Counted from the stretch's first letter, positions 1-10,667 are shown. The stretch: 64,000 nt of DNA from Eustoma russellianum (GCA_036186865.1 AP025069.1:13576596-13640595); one strand, 5' to 3'. The notes: generated by a model from the sequence alone, not told the origin. Numbers and translations: made by a program.

Positions 1-397
1 CCTGTAACGAATCTGTCCCTGTACCGTAGGTTAGCGCAAGTCCATCCCACAGCGCCTTTGCTGTGGGATATTGTGATACATTGTTAACAAGATGAGGCTC
101 AATATTTTGAATGAGCCATGTATACACGCAGTGATCATTTACTTCCCATTGGGTGAAGGTTGGTTCTGTGGCCGCTGGTGGTGGAGGCACACCCGTGAGG
201 TGTTGACTCTGCCCCCGGCCCCCTACTGCTTTCCTCATCAGGGTAGCCCATAACTGATAATTGTCTCCACTTAGTTTGATTCCAAGTGAGAGATTATCAG
301 GGTTGGTATGAACCTGGAGATTTAAACTGTTGCGTAGTAAATTGACCAATTGGATGGCTAATTCACTGTTATCCGCTTTGGGTTCACCTTCTGACAT
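1..397 (-). CDS. Copia retrotransposon gag, N-terminal part (runs off left edge)
   Basis: An open frame of about 132 codons starts at an ATG at 397-395 and continues off the left edge without a stop. It has the features of the plant Copia Gag N-terminal domain (Retrotran_gag_3/UBN2 type): a G-D-N-Y-x-x-W box near residue 55, a short proline run, and an A-L-W-D-G-L-x-x-x-Y-G segment near residue 120. Gag forms the virus-like particle that packages the element RNA. The start is supported by the primer site and LTR lying upstream on the same strand. The rest of the element lies outside the window, so its integrity cannot be judged. Confidence 0.8.
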   Translation of the reverse strand, partial: MSEGEPKADNSELAIQLVNLLRNSLNLQVHTNPDNLSLGIKLSGDNYQLWATLMRKAVGGRGQSQHLTGVPPPPAATEPTFTQWEVNDHCVYTWLIQNIEPHLVNNVSQYPTAKALWDGLALTYGTGTDSLQ

Positions 398-702
398 TTT
401 CCTTGGGTATGCTTAACAGGTATTCTGCTGGTTCAATAGACTTGGTGGCTGAGGAAGCTAGGGAGTAAGGACAGTGCTGGCTTGGTGTTTTTCTGGCCTT
501 TTTGGTCGAGAAAGGTATACCAGGAACAATGATGACTTCCTGGTCTGAGTTCCTAACCAGATTTGCTGGTGGCCCCTTTTTCGTGTTTGGATTTCGGTGT
601 GTGGTTTATTTCTTCTTCTGGGATGATCAGAACCAAGAGTTTTGGTCTGAGAGGAAATCGGGACTATGAGGAAGAATTTTCTGAGTCCTGCAGGTATCAA
701 AC
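398..702 (-). other. Copia 5' leader between primer site and gag
   Basis: Leader between the primer-binding site and the gag ATG of the left-edge Copia element. An 80-codon open frame at 458-700 has no family features and lies before the gag start, so I treat it as untranslated. Confidence 0.55.
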
Positions 703-716
703 CTGCTCTGATACCA
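703..716 (-). other. primer-binding site, initiator tRNA-Met
   Basis: On the minus strand this reads TGGTATCAGAGCAG, complementary to the 3' end of plant initiator tRNA-Met. It lies directly downstream of the LTR, which fixes the orientation and the 3' limit of that LTR. Confidence 0.85.
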
Positions 717-940
717 AGTAGAATTGAATAAGATTTATTTCTGTTGAATGAAAATGTTTTTCTTCATTGAGATTGTCTGAGTACAATTGCTTGCTATTTA
801 TAGTACTACCACATCTTCTATTTCTTCTAACCTATGATTTAGTCAATATTCTCCACAAAAGTCAAGATACACAATATCTTGATTACGGCTAAAGTTACAG
901 CTACAAAGATTCTGTTGACATTTGATTTGATTCTCTAACA
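717..940 (-). mobile_element. 5' LTR of left-edge Copia element
   Basis: About 224 bp. On the minus strand it begins TGTTAGAGAATC at 940 and ends next to the primer site. It holds a TATA box (CTATAAATAG, 794-803 on the minus strand) and an AATAAA-like signal close to its 3' end. The small size is typical of Tork/Tnt1-like Copia LTRs. The last bases are not a clean CA, so that limit is good to a few bases. Confidence 0.65.
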
Positions 941-1190
941 ACCTGAACCACTGCTATATCACTACAAGCTTCAGTAATGCAAGTCGCGGGATGAGGGGGG
1001 CTTTTAATTTTTTTGCCTTTATTATTGATGTACTAATCCTAAACCGTAGTTAACGTCGGGTTAAATGTGGGGTTAAGTCAGGTGAACGGTCGATTTGAGC
1101 AGTCAACGGTAAACCAGCAGGTCATCCGGATGCCGGGTGATAATTTCACCAATAAGTGAGGCTGTCCAGAGCATTCGATGAAAGTACGGA
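941..1190. other. intergenic, no feature recognised
   Basis: I see no gene or element boundary here. It separates the Copia LTR from the 3' end of the LINE fragment. Confidence 0.5.
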
Positions 1191-1192
1191 TG

Positions 1193-2669
1193 CTACTTAA
1201 AACTTTGTGAAAAAGATTGGATACCAGATGCAATTAACTCATGAAAAGTAAGAAGAGGTACTGGAGCTGCCCATATTAACCCATAATATGGACAGCTACA
1301 TTGTTGTAACCATAGCAGCTTCATGTGGACTTCAAGGCCGAAAATGTGGAATTCCATCCGTGAGTGCACTCCTGCATACCATACCCAGCCATTGTTGAAC
1401 ATGTTGCCATTCCAAAAAGAGTTGGTGAATCTACCCATTGTGAAAGATAATGTGCCACCATATTTGCTTGTCGATGATCATAGGAAATAGAATGATGACC
1501 CAATGATAGAAAGGACCTCAGTATTCTCGTCCAATGTAAGTTGCTACTATGAGCCTGATCAACAAGTCCTGAAGAATCTACCTCCACTTCAATCGCATGT
1601 ATTGCCTGGCAAAGAAGATGAGTGAAATATTCACGGCTTGCAATTCCACTAGCAATGGAGTGGTCAAAGGAAGAGGAAAAACTATAGCCCCAACAACACA
1701 ACCCGATGATGAATGAAGCATCGTCACCGCAACTGCATTGCGATGTCCATGCGATGCATCCACATTTAGCTTATAGCGACCCTCCGGAGGATGCAGCCAA
1801 CGAATAATCCAAGGGCGACGCGCACAAAGTGGTGGCGACAGACCACATGCAATCAATTGTGAGTAATAGCCTGCATATTTCGAACCCCGCAAAGAACAAT
1901 AAAAAATTGCACTTTGAATAGATTCCTCCACCTATTGCCTTACCCAACTTCTCTCGGCAAACGTGATAGCCGCATATGCTTTCAAAACTTCCCACATGAT
2001 AATGCGTGGTATAACAAGACGCAATTTACCGTGTAATGTAATGCCTTTTGTTGAAGTCCACCATGCAAGAAGATACCCAAAGATTTAGACACCATTGGCC
2101 GAGGTCCATCTACCAATGCTGCACAAAACTCCCATATGCTTTTCACCTCTAAGCACTGGAGAAATAAGTGTTGCATCGTTGCATGCGAGATAAGGCAGAA
2201 TGGATAGCGTGCAGGTTCTACAACCACAAAACGGATTAAATTATCCGGTAATAGTAACGTGTAATGGTAGAAACGCCTTAAGAAGAGCCTCGAATTTGGT
2301 GGAAACAATTTATGCCAAATAAACTTATGGGAGAATAATGTCACTTGTGGCTGACAAAACGGAGAATAGGCTGAGCGGATGGAGAAATGCCCATGAATTT
2401 CCTTCTCCCATGTCCATCCTCTAGAGACCAGTTGCGATAACATGGAACATTGGTCGTGGACTGAACATAATCGTTTCCATACTAGAGAGTCTGTTATCCG
2501 AGGAAGATAATGGCCTTGGCATTCATATCTTGCAGCCATAAATTGCTGCCAACCAGTGGTGGTAGTATGATATCGCCACCAAGTACGACAAGAATATGCC
2601 TGCTGTAAAAGATCGATGCGTCAAAGCTAAGACCATCCTCATCTGTAGGAGTAAATATTCGAGACCATG
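1193..2669 (-). pseudogene. LINE (plant L1-type) ORF2 C-terminal fragment, RT thumb/zf-RVT plus RNase H
   Basis: Overlapping minus-strand frames (1982-2539, 1578-1931, 1321-1701) encode successive pieces of the C-terminal half of a plant L1 reverse transcriptase. They are a zf-RVT-like segment with spaced Cys/His residues, then an RNase H-like domain with the L-N-V-D-A start and V-E-L-Q-A helix, then an A-N-M-V-A-H-Y-L motif near the end. The pieces lie in different frames, so several frameshifts have occurred and no functional product is expected. The fragment is 5'-truncated at 2669, where a Gypsy LTR begins. Confidence 0.75.
1265..1297 (-). repeat. strong hairpin in LINE 3' region
   Basis: Two 14-base arms (1265-1278 and 1284-1297) pair with one mismatch around a 5-base loop. 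It lies just downstream of the RNase H end of the LINE fragment, in the position where other LINE copies in this window carry hairpins. Confidence 0.6.
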
Positions 2670-3600
2670 TGTTACACCCGAGAATTTTTCGAACTAGCAG
2701 TACGTGTTAATTTAAAATTTACATAGCCGTTGGGTGTAACGACTTTTGGAATTAGACTTACTCTCTCGTATCGCTATGTGCAAGTAAGTTCGTAGTTATA
2801 CATATGGATACAATGGTATTTAAACATAAGGTAGCAATAAAGGATAAGTAAAAAATAATAATAATAAATGAATAATAAATAAATAAAATGGCAGTAGGAT
2901 GTCGTGGGTTTTGAGAATGGAAAAAAAAGGTAATAAAAGGATAAAATAAGATGAAGGTTAAAAAAATAAAAAAAGGGAAGATGTGATTGCTGGGGGAGTT
3001 GATGGCTCACAAATTTCGCCCAAATAGAGAGGATAAAGGCAGGGGGAGGGCTGGCGGTTAGTTGAGAGGGAAGAATGAAAAAATAATAATAACAAAGAAA
3101 AGGGCAAAAGAGGGGAATGCGGGGAGCGGCTGGAAGTGGGAAAGAGGGGAAAGGAAGAAGAAAGAGAGAAGAAAGAAAAAGGAGAAGAGGGAAGGCGCAA
3201 CACTTTCTTCAACTTGTTCAAGGTTGGGAGGTTAGCCGTATAATTGTCTTTGTCCAGGTAGGTTCCCTTTTCCTCCTCCAATTGGTACAAATTCAAGCAT
3301 GCTCTGGTGATATTTTATGTGTTTTTGTTATTTTAATTGTTAAATTTCATAGCATGTTGTTCAATCTGTGAAAAGCATGAAGTTTTTGAAGACTCTGGAT
3401 GCGTATATGATGTCGCGTGATGCGTATATGATCTTGCGTGAGGTTGCGTGTATCTGTGTGCCTGTGATTTGATTTTAGGGAAAAATTTGATAATCAAAAT
3501 ACTAAAACTGTTGCATTATTAGGATTTTCCATTATTGTTTTGACCTTAGAATAGGTTCCCATACACTGAAAATAAGCGAAAATGTAGATCGGGGTCGAAA
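2670..3600 (+). mobile_element. Gypsy LTR fragment (probable)
   Basis: Starts TGTTACACCCGAG, a typical plant Tekay/Del-type LTR beginning, directly at the LINE fragment edge. It continues with a purine-rich stretch (about 3060-3200) and a CAG/GTAGGT donor-like site near 3257, the same order as in the two complete Gypsy LTRs of this window. No 3' end, primer site or coding region follows, so it is a truncated or solo LTR. The right limit is uncertain. Confidence 0.4.
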
Positions 3601-3660
3601 AAGACCGCCGGAGGCCGCCGGAGAGCCGCACGCGCCGCCGGAAGCGGCCGCGCATGGCCT
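3596..3660. repeat. GC-rich CCGCCGGAG repeat block
   Basis: A short block of diverged CCGCCGGAGG-like units in an otherwise AT-rich area. It sits where other Gypsy LTRs here carry CpG-rich tandem arrays, so it may be the equivalent array of the fragment at 2670. Confidence 0.5.
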
Positions 3661-3795
3661 CCACTTGCGCACAAAGGCTTCAGCGCTGAAATTCGCATTT
3701 TATTAAAAAATATATAATAAACCGAAACAGACTGAAGGCCCGGATTAAGTGGTCAGGCCAGCCCTTAACGGGCCGGCTGCAAATGCTTCCAGGGC

Positions 3796-4359
3796 TTGGC
3801 CCAAATTATATCAGAAATAAAAAAAACAATTTTAATCAAAGGTCAGCCGATACAAAGGATACAAGTAGTGTGTTGGCTAGCTCCTCCGCCTGGACGTTTG
3901 ATGCTTAATACTGATGCAGCGGTGGGTCGCAATTTTCCTACAGGCAGAGCTATTTTGCAGGATTCCACTGGTGCATGCCTTGGAGCAATTACATTTCGGT
4001 TACCTTTGGTTCAGCCTTTCACCGCAGAAACACAGGCTACCTTTTTTGGCCTCCTGTATTTTTTACCTTCTCATCCTTGTCTTATTCTGGAGACAGATTG
4101 CCAGGTGTTGTCACAAGCGCTTTCTGATTTAGCGATCACACCGCATGCTTATAATTTACGTCAGTTGTATTATTTGGTCAGACATACTCGCACATTAGTT
4201 ATGCATACATATCGAGAGACTAATTTAGCAGCACATTATTTGGCCCATCATGATATATCGACTGCTGCGACATGTCGCTTCACTCAGGCTACTCTGCCAT
4301 CTCTTGTTCGCAGCTGTGTTACACTTGATGTTACCATAGGACATACTCGTCATGCTTGA
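3796..4359 (+). pseudogene. LINE RNase H domain, 5'-truncated
   Basis: A 187-codon frame that is the C-terminal RNase H-like domain (RVT_3 type) of a plant LINE. Visible are L-N-T-D-A near residue 38, A-E-T-Q-A near residue 78, E-T-D-C-Q near residue 100, and the terminal T-N-L-A-A-H-Y-L-A-H-H segment, giving the acidic D-E-D set and a C-terminal His. In an intact LINE this domain would help remove RNA from the RNA:DNA hybrid. Everything upstream (endonuclease, RT) is missing, as expected from 5' truncation during target-primed reverse transcription, so the open frame is a remnant. Confidence 0.8.
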
Positions 4360-4884
4360 CACAGGCCATGCCCATTATTGCTAAATTCTTCCATATGAAT
4401 TGGCCATATTAGACACTTGTTGTCTGCATTCTTACGGATACAGGCAGGCTGGATATGATTTTGCTTTCAATTTTTTTTACATACTTACTCCCTGATGTTG
4501 GCAAATATTTATGTCCTCTATCCTTATGTTTTGTTTTGCATGGGCTGCTGCAGACACCATTGGCGACTTTCGAGACATTCGACGACGGCATCCACTCTCA
4601 TTTTCTTTATGTGTATTACAACTGTCCCAATTTGGGTAAATATGTACCCTTTTTCCTTCGTCCAAGATTTTATCCACAAGGGTGGTTTTGCTTGCCAAGG
4701 TTTTAATGAGGCATATCATATCCAATTTGATTAGCCTCCCATAACCCTTGACTTTCGCGAACTTCACATCTCTATATTTTGGCCTTGAGGTAGTTTCATT
4801 TTGTTATTCTTTGAACTCCTTTTAACAGTATTCCTCCGCCATAAGTGAGGGCAACATAATAAATGACGGTGGCCTCGTACTCAT

Positions 4885-4891
<7 letters not shown>
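4360..4891 (+). mobile_element. LINE 3' region ending at (TA)n
   Basis: 3' non-coding region of the LINE at 3796. It holds a degraded hairpin module (about 4424-4457, ending GGATATG), the conserved block with CCACAAGGGTGG (4643-4720), and the terminal box CCTCCGCCATAAGTGAGG (4833-4850). All three occur in the same order in LINE copies elsewhere in the window. The element ends about 41 bp after the terminal box, at a (TA)n tract. Confidence 0.7.

Positions 4892-4941
<50 letters not shown>
4892..4941. repeat. (TA)n microsatellite
   Basis: About 25 TA units, bordered by a LINE 3' end on the left and the pararetrovirus fragment on the right. Confidence 0.95.
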
Positions 4942-4943
<2 letters not shown>

Positions 4944-4949
4944 TTCGTG

Positions 4950-5349
4950 CAGCTCGGTAACATGTGCAAATAAGAATAAAATTGTCAACACTGAAGAAAT
5001 AATAATAGAGAATTTTGACAAAGCAGTAAATAACTGGGTCATTCCAAAGATCAAGAAAAATGAAATATATGAGTCTTCAATATTCAATATGTTAAAATCA
5101 GATTATATAATTAAAACAGAGGAAAGAGATATTCCACTCTCTAAACCATTTGAAACAATACAACTTTTATCTTATAAATCACTAGAAAAACATAAAAAGA
5201 AAGGATATCAATATTTACATGTTGGTTTAATACAAGTAGGTATCAAACCTTTAACAAGAGAAGGTTTGGATACATCAATATTAGTTGTCTTAAGAGATAT
5301 AAGACATAATAATTTTGAAAGGAAAGGGAATAGGATTAGGCGGAACTAA
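4950..5349 (+). pseudogene. endogenous pararetrovirus movement-protein-like fragment
   Basis: The frame is open from the (TA)n tract to a stop at 5347-5349. The segment from about 5089 resembles the conserved core of caulimovirid movement proteins (tubule-forming 30K-type), which in the virus move particles between cells. It lacks both termini of a full protein and joins the TA repeat directly, so it is a broken genomic copy. The assignment rests on family resemblance seen by eye, and the genus (florendovirus-like) is a guess. Confidence 0.6.
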
Positions 5350-5428
5350 TTCCAGCCGGTCATAATAATATAAAGAACAGTAAATAAAAGGGAGAGGGAA
5401 TTAGGTTAGGCGGAACTAATTCCAGCCA
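5326..5428 (+). repeat. duplicated 35-bp motif in pararetrovirus region
   Basis: Two copies of a segment containing GGCGGAACTAATTCCAGCC, about 66 bp apart (near 5338 and 5410). They follow the movement-protein-like fragment and mark the start of the presumed viral intergenic region. Confidence 0.7.
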
Positions 5429-5442
5429 ATAATAATAATATA

Positions 5443-5515
5443 ATTATATATCTATATAAACAGTATTAATAATAATTAGGCGGTATAAACCGACCTAATT
5501 ATATAGATATATAAT
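5443..5515. repeat. large two-level palindrome
   Basis: Perfect 17-bp arms at 5443-5459 and 5499-5515 enclose a second inverted repeat (ATTAGGCGGT at 5475 against a near-complement ending at 5499). It could fold as a long hairpin in RNA. It lies in the presumed viral intergenic region, where caulimovirid leaders are known to be structured. Confidence 0.8.
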
Positions 5516-6350
5516 ACATAAAACTAAGAAACAAAATTAAAAACAGTATTTAAAGAACTCAAAAAGTAAAAGAATTCAAATCATACCATATATTTATTTC
5601 TTCAAAAATATTGGAGATACAACTATTGTTTGAAGATTGGAGATCTTCAAGGATATTGGTTTCAAAAGGTTTAAATGAAAGATATTCAAGAACAAATAAA
5701 GTATTCTTGGTATGGGATATTATGGGAGAAAGCTTGGAAGTATTTTGGATGGAAATGGAAAGTGGGAATTATGAGAGAGAAAATGTAAGTAGTATGGTAG
5801 AAAAAACTTGTGTCCTTTCAAGTGAGCATACCCCCTCCTTTTATAGGAATTTTGAGAGGAATATGGCCAAAATAAGGGTCCCTCTACTATTATTTGGTTT
5901 GTCATTTTCGCACAAATTTTTTTTTTTTTTTTTACAAACTTGCGTAGATATTTCGCAATTTTTTTTTTCTTTTTTTACAAACTTGCGTAGATATTTCGCA
6001 AATTTTTTTTTTTTTTTTGAATGTTATATCAACTATTACAATATCAACTATTACAATATCAATTCAAATTTTACAAATATAAAATTATTACAAATATTAC
6101 AAATGATTATGTTATTCTATCAAATCAACATCTTCATCCACTGCATTTGTCGTTGCCAGGATCAATTCCATTGGCTTTAATATATCGGATTCATTACAAA
6201 GTAATGAGTTCTGTTATTTAATTTTGTTTTACTTACTGTTTTTATATTTTGTTTTACTTATAGTTTTTACTTTGTTTATATTATTGCTTTGTTATATTGT
6301 TTATTATTATTATCTGTTAGTGTCGGTAGTTTATATTCCTGTTTGTGGTG
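5516..6350 (+). other. presumed pararetrovirus intergenic/leader region with tandem duplication
   Basis: AT-rich, without a convincing gene. A segment containing ACAAACTTGCGTAGATATTT is duplicated (5931-5958 and 5974-6002) with poly-T between the copies. A 189-codon frame at 5611-6180 runs through the poly-T tracts and shows no family features. The region ends at a tRNA-Met primer site, which fits the non-coding region that precedes the primer site in caulimovirid genomes. Confidence 0.45.
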
Positions 6351-6362
6351 TGGTATCAGAGC
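6351..6362 (+). other. tRNA-Met primer-binding site, presumed pararetroviral
   Basis: TGGTATCAGAGC followed by capsid-like coding sequence of the same strand. Caulimovirids prime minus-strand DNA at this site. No LTR lies upstream, which favours the viral over the retrotransposon reading. Confidence 0.65.
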
Positions 6363-6390
6363 CAAACGGTTCACCTTACATTTTATAGGA

Positions 6391-6671
6391 GACCCATCAC
6401 ATATTAAAGATAAAAATGCTGAATTATTAGCAAATCTAAGATGTAGAAAACTTAGTGATTTTCAATGGTATAAAAATACTTTTCTAACCAGAGTCATGAT
6501 TAGAGAAGATTCTAATCAGCCATTTTGGAAAGAAAAATTCCTTGCAGGATTACCAAATTTACTAGGGGAAAAGGTTAGAAATAAAATAAGAGAAAATTCA
6601 GGACAACAAATAATATCTTATTCAAACTATACATATGGAGAATTAATAAGTTTTATACAAAAAGAAGGATT

Positions 6672-6684
<13 letters not shown>
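6391..6684 (+). pseudogene. endogenous pararetrovirus capsid-like fragment
   Basis: An open segment of about 98 codons resembling the conserved part of the caulimovirid coat protein region upstream of its zinc finger (aromatic F-W-K-E-K-F-x-A-G-L-P core near 6520-6555). It begins soon after the primer site and ends at a stop at 6682-6684, with no zinc finger or protease following. It is a short piece of a broken polyprotein and cannot act as a capsid. Confidence 0.65.
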
Positions 6685-7102
<418 letters not shown>

Positions 7103-7187
7103 AATATATATACACATAAACATGTATATATATATATATGTATGTATGTATATATATGTCTATGTATATATCTCTATGTGTGTATGT
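7103..7187. repeat. TA/TATG microsatellite
   Basis: Mixed (TA)n and (TATG)n units between two LINE tails. Confidence 0.85.
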
Positions 7188-7505
7188 ATACCAAGTTACA
7201 CTTTCAAGGCTGGATGTATATGCACGAAGACGTTGTTATAGACTCACCATCGTTTTATTTACTGTTCTTTGTATTGTGTCATCGCTCCAATGATATGAAT
7301 ATGTACGCTTTTTTTCCTTCGCCAAGGTTTTGTCCACAAGGGTGGTTTTACTTGGCAAGGTTTTAATGCGGCATATCATATATGATTGGAGGTTGACAAT
7401 TTTGACTGCTTTACATTTTTGGTTTTTGTATGATATACATTGTTGTACTATGGTTTTCCTCCGCCATAAGTGAGGATTTTATTTAATGAAAATGTTTTTA
7501 AAAAA
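7188..7505 (+). mobile_element. LINE 3' tail fragment
   Basis: About 320 bp of LINE 3' region without coding sequence. It has the conserved stem GCCAAG (7321) / CTTGGC (7351) enclosing CCACAAGGGTGG and the terminal box CCTCCGCCATAAGTGAGG (7458-7475). Microsatellites flank it on both sides. The run of T before the stem is longer than in the sister copies. Confidence 0.75.
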
Positions 7506-7600
7506 AATAGATATACATATATATGCACACACATATATATAAATATATACGTGTGTGTGTGTGTATATATATATATATATCTATATGTATATGTACACAA
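7506..7600. repeat. TA/TG microsatellite
   Basis: Mixed TATG, CA, TG and TA units adjoining the 3' end of the LINE fragment at 7188-7505. Confidence 0.85.
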
Positions 7601-7754
7601 ATATTGTTGTGTATATTAGTTTGAATGATTATCATGATTTAAGTGTTAATGTGTGCATATTGTGCATGATGTTTTTAATGAATATATTTTTTTTAAAGGA
7701 AATTTTTATTTATTTATGTAGAGGCTCCGTTATGGTGGAGAATACCTTGTTACA

Positions 7755-8444
7755 TCAGAGTATATCATACGTAAACCAAAAGTATAAAGCTGCTAGAATG
7801 TGCAATCTCCAATCAAATATGATATGCCGCATTAAAACCTTGCCAAGTAAAACCACCCTTGTGGATAAAACCTTGGCGAAGGAAAAAGCGTACATATTTA
7901 TTTGATTGGAAGTATTGCAAGCTTGTACATTCAGAAATTTATAAAATGTCCCTATGTCCGGTATGACGAAGTTGTGGATGAGCTTCAATAATGTTGGTAC
8001 TTGGTTGGAGTAGCCTTTGAGAATAGCAGTCTTGATGATCCAGGAACAGAGGTTTCCACGAAGTGCGCATGTCATTTTTAGCGAAACAGCCCGCTTGCAT
8101 AAAGACGTCCCTCGGCAAAACAAAGATAGTGGTGCATTAGTATCAACACAATGTATAAACGGCAGTAGTAAAATGTGACTTCGAATTCGTACCGATGTTG
8201 CCCATAGTACATAGACTACACGCAACAGCAAGAAATAAATATAGTGAATATATGCATTGAGAGAAAGATGTGATACCCGCGTTGCCTGCATATTGTTGAT
8301 GCAGGCAACCAATATTTGTAACCAGTTGTATGTATTACGTTCGAAACGCATGGAAGAGTCCATCGGTATGATAAAATGCTCGGGCCATCTGCGGCAATTG
8401 GGAGGCCGAAGTGAACAGACATGTGAGCGGCTGGAGTCGAGCAT
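7755..8444 (-). other. open frame across LINE 3' region (doubtful ORF)
   Basis: A 229-codon frame that overlaps the end of ORF2 and covers most of the 3' region. Its last 50 codons match, in the same frame, those of the 349-codon frame in the neighbouring LINE copy, but this follows from the conserved DNA block there. No protein family is recognised. It may be chance openness. Confidence 0.2.
8273..8309 (-). repeat. LINE 3' hairpin module
   Basis: A perfect 11-bp stem (GTTGCCTGCAT at 8281-8291, complement at 8299-8309) with a 7-base loop. On the LINE sense strand it is followed by GGGTATC, matching the hairpin-plus-GGTATG layout seen in other copies. Confidence 0.75.
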
Positions 8445-10503
8445 GTAGACAGAGATAGTGTGCCACCATGTTGATCTCCCTTGGGATATAATGCAGCGTA
8501 CTGCCTGTTAGGCGTAGGAGATGTGAAAGCATGTTGTGTTCCGGAAGAGCAGTGATTATGTGGTCCAAGGAGTGTGTTAATTGCTGGCAGTCCGTCTCAA
8601 TTATTATGTTCCGATGTAACAAGCCAAAGTATAATAGACTATAAACAATTGCTTGTAGCTCTGCTCGGAGAGGAGGCAAGACGGGTAGTCGAAATGAGAG
8701 GCCTACTATCATCTTACCATTGGCATCACGAAGGATTGCACCTGCCGCAGCATGTGAATGTCCAGCTGAGGCATCTACATTTAATTTTAACTTTCCAGTT
8801 GGAGGACATGCCCATTTCAATAGTAGTGCTTTTTTTGACCGAAGACAAGGAGAAAAGCCATTGCTAATTAGTGAGGGTATGGATTGTGCTATGGCCGTGC
8901 CAGATGTCGAGGCAGCCCAATCAAAGCAAGATTGCTTAGTTAAATGCAACATGTGTGTAACCGACAAATCTGATTCACCAAATATATGGTTTGTGTATAT
9001 GCGCCAAATTGCCCAGCAAAGCATGATTGGACCAACAACTTTAAAGTTACCTTTTAAAGATGTAGCTGTGGAGAGAAGCCACCATTGAAGAAGGTGGTGT
9101 CGTATAGTCGATGATTGGATCATTGGACCATCAAGGAACACAGATAGCTGCGACCATACAGGTTGAACAATCGGACAAAGCAGAAAGATATGTGAGATAG
9201 TAGCCGATGCATTTTTACAGAACGGGCAGATGGTCGGACATACACAAGAGAATGTCTTCACGTTGTCTTCCATAAACAAACAGATTGTTTTTTGAATTCC
9301 TTTCCACCAAATGAATTTGTGAGAGAATAACTGTGCATGATGTGGTCTCACATCTTCATACGCATATTTTAGAGTGAATTGTCCAGTTGGGCTGGAGCGC
9401 CAAAAAGGGGAAGGATGGTCCGCCGTGAGTTGCATGCATAAAGTATGTGTGGAACATATTCTTTTCCAACCCGGAGAGTCGTATATACGAGCCAAGTAAT
9501 CCATCCTGTGACCATATCGAGCCCGCATGTATTTTGCCCATAGTGAATCACTAGTATGATAATTCCACCAAAGTTTGCAATCATATGCTTGCTGTATGTG
9601 TATTAAGCTTCGGATGCCCCAACCGCCTTCCGTTTCTGGATAACATAGTTTTCCAAGCGTGGTCCATTGGTGTTGTCCCGCCCATAGAAAAAGCGATATT
9701 TTCCTATTGAGTGCATGGATGATACTCTTGGGCAGGCGAGATGCTGCAAGAATATGAAGGGGGATAGATGTTAAAACTGATTTCAGCAATATAAGTCTAC
9801 TGCCAGGTGACAAGAGGCGGCTAGCCCAGCCCGTTAGCCTAGTGTCAAAATGCTGCAGCAGCGAGGTACAGTAGGAAGCACGGTTGACTCCACGATAAAG
9901 ATAAGAGCCCAGGTATTTGATTGGGAGAGAGGATGGTTGCATTGCTAAAACTTGAGCGATGTTATTTTGCTGCCTATTCGTGAGATAGGAGCTGGATACA
10001 AACTGACTTTTCGTGTAGTTGACAAGTTGTCCCGAAGCACATTGATACTCTTGAAGGAATGTTTGAAATCGTACCAAGTTGTGGGTTGAGGCATTGAGAA
10101 AAATTAGCAAATCATCCGCATAAGCTAAATGAGACACCGGCAAGACTCTTCCAGATGCAAAACCTCTAAGCTGATGAGAGGTGACTAATCTATGCAACCC
10201 ACGAGTAAAGCCTTCGGAGCAGATTATAAATAGTAATGGTGACAGTGGATCACCTTGTTTGACTCCTCGTGATGGTGAGAAAAAACCATGTGCTGTACCA
10301 TTAACCGAAATGGATAATTTGGAGAGCCGCATGTTGTTAATTAGGATGCGTAGAAGACGAGAGTCAAACCCAAACTTAAGCATAATGGCTTCGAGGTAAG
10401 ACCAGTTTACACGGTCAAAGGCTTTGGCCATATCTAGCTTGATCATAACTTGACCATGACGGACTTTTCTGTCTATGATGTGCACCATCTCGTTGGCCAT
10501 GTT
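8335..10503 (-). CDS. LINE ORF2 C-terminal two-thirds: RT plus RNase H, frame intact
   Basis: An uninterrupted frame of about 720 codons. In order: RT from the K-L-D-M-A-K-A-F-D-R motif, G-V-K-Q-G-D-P-L-S-P-L-L-F, Y-A-D-D (10111-10122), the thumb with the G-S-R-L-I-L-L-K segment, a zf-RVT region, and RNase H with L-N-V-D-A, A-E-L-Q-A, E-T-D-C-Q and N-M-V-A-H-Y-L. These parts copy LINE RNA at a nicked target. Endonuclease, ORF1 and the RT fingers are missing because of 5' truncation, so it is not autonomous. The first 30 or so codons of the nominal open frame (up to 10590) are microsatellite and were excluded. The absence of stops suggests this copy is younger than the other LINEs here. Confidence 0.85.
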   Translation of the reverse strand, partial: NMANEMVHIIDRKVRHGQVMIKLDMAKAFDRVNWSYLEAIMLKFGFDSRLLRILINNMRLSKLSISVNGTAHGFFSPSRGVKQGDPLSPLLFIICSEGFTRGLHRLVTSHQLRGFASGRVLPVSHLAYADDLLIFLNASTHNLVRFQTFLQEYQCASGQLVNYTKSQFVSSSYLTNRQQNNIAQVLAMQPSSLPIKYLGSYLYRGVNRASYCTSLLQHFDTRLTGWASRLLSPGSRLILLKSVLTSIPLHILAASRLPKSIIHALNRKISLFLWAGQHQWTTLGKLCYPETEGGWGIRSLIHIQQAYDCKLWWNYHTSDSLWAKYMRARYGHRMDYLARIYDSPGWKRICSTHTLCMQLTADHPSPFWRSSPTGQFTLKYAYEDVRPHHAQLFSHKFIWWKGIQKTICLFMEDNVKTFSCVCPTICPFCKNASATISHIFLLCPIVQPVWSQLSVFLDGPMIQSSTIRHHLLQWWLLSTATSLKGNFKVVGPIMLCWAIWRIYTNHIFGESDLSVTHMLHLTKQSCFDWAASTSGTAIAQSIPSLISNGFSPCLRSKKALLLKWACPPTGKLKLNVDASAGHSHAAAGAILRDANGKMIVGLSFRLPVLPPLRAELQAIVYSLLYFGLLHRNIIIETDCQQLTHSLDHIITALPEHNMLSHLLRLTGSTLHYIPREINMVAHYLCLHARLQPLTCLFTSASQLPQMARAFYHTDGLFHAFRT

Positions 10504-10548
10504 AATACACACATATATATATATACACATATATATATATATACACAC

Positions 10549-10579
<31 letters not shown>

Positions 10580-10580
10580 C

Positions 10581-10612
<32 letters not shown>
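10504..10612. repeat. TA/CATA microsatellite between two LINEs
   Basis: Mixed (TA)n, (CA)n and (CATA)n. The 5'-truncated end of one LINE and the 3' end of the next both stop in it. Confidence 0.9.
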
Positions 10613-10614
<2 letters not shown>

Positions 10615-10667
10615 TTAAGACAAATTTTATTATCATAAGCCCTCACTTATGGCGGAGGAAAACCGTA

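Larger units (their letters stand above)
7690..10503 (-). mobile_element. LINE copy, 5'-truncated
   Basis: It runs from the microsatellite at 10504 (truncated 5' end, inside RT) through RT, zf-RVT and RNase H to a 3' region with hairpins, the conserved GCCAAG/CTTGGC block (7842-7877) and a diverged terminal box near 7722-7740. It faces the same way as the longer copy at 10613-17042. The 3' limit is approximate. Confidence 0.8.

Noticed and set aside
458..700. 80-codon minus-strand frame next to the primer site
   Set aside because: Lies in the untranslated leader of the left-edge Copia element and has no family features. The real gag starts at 397.
5611..6180. 189-codon frame in the presumed viral intergenic region
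   Set aside because: Kept open by poly-T tracts coding for Phe runs. No similarity to viral or host proteins is visible.
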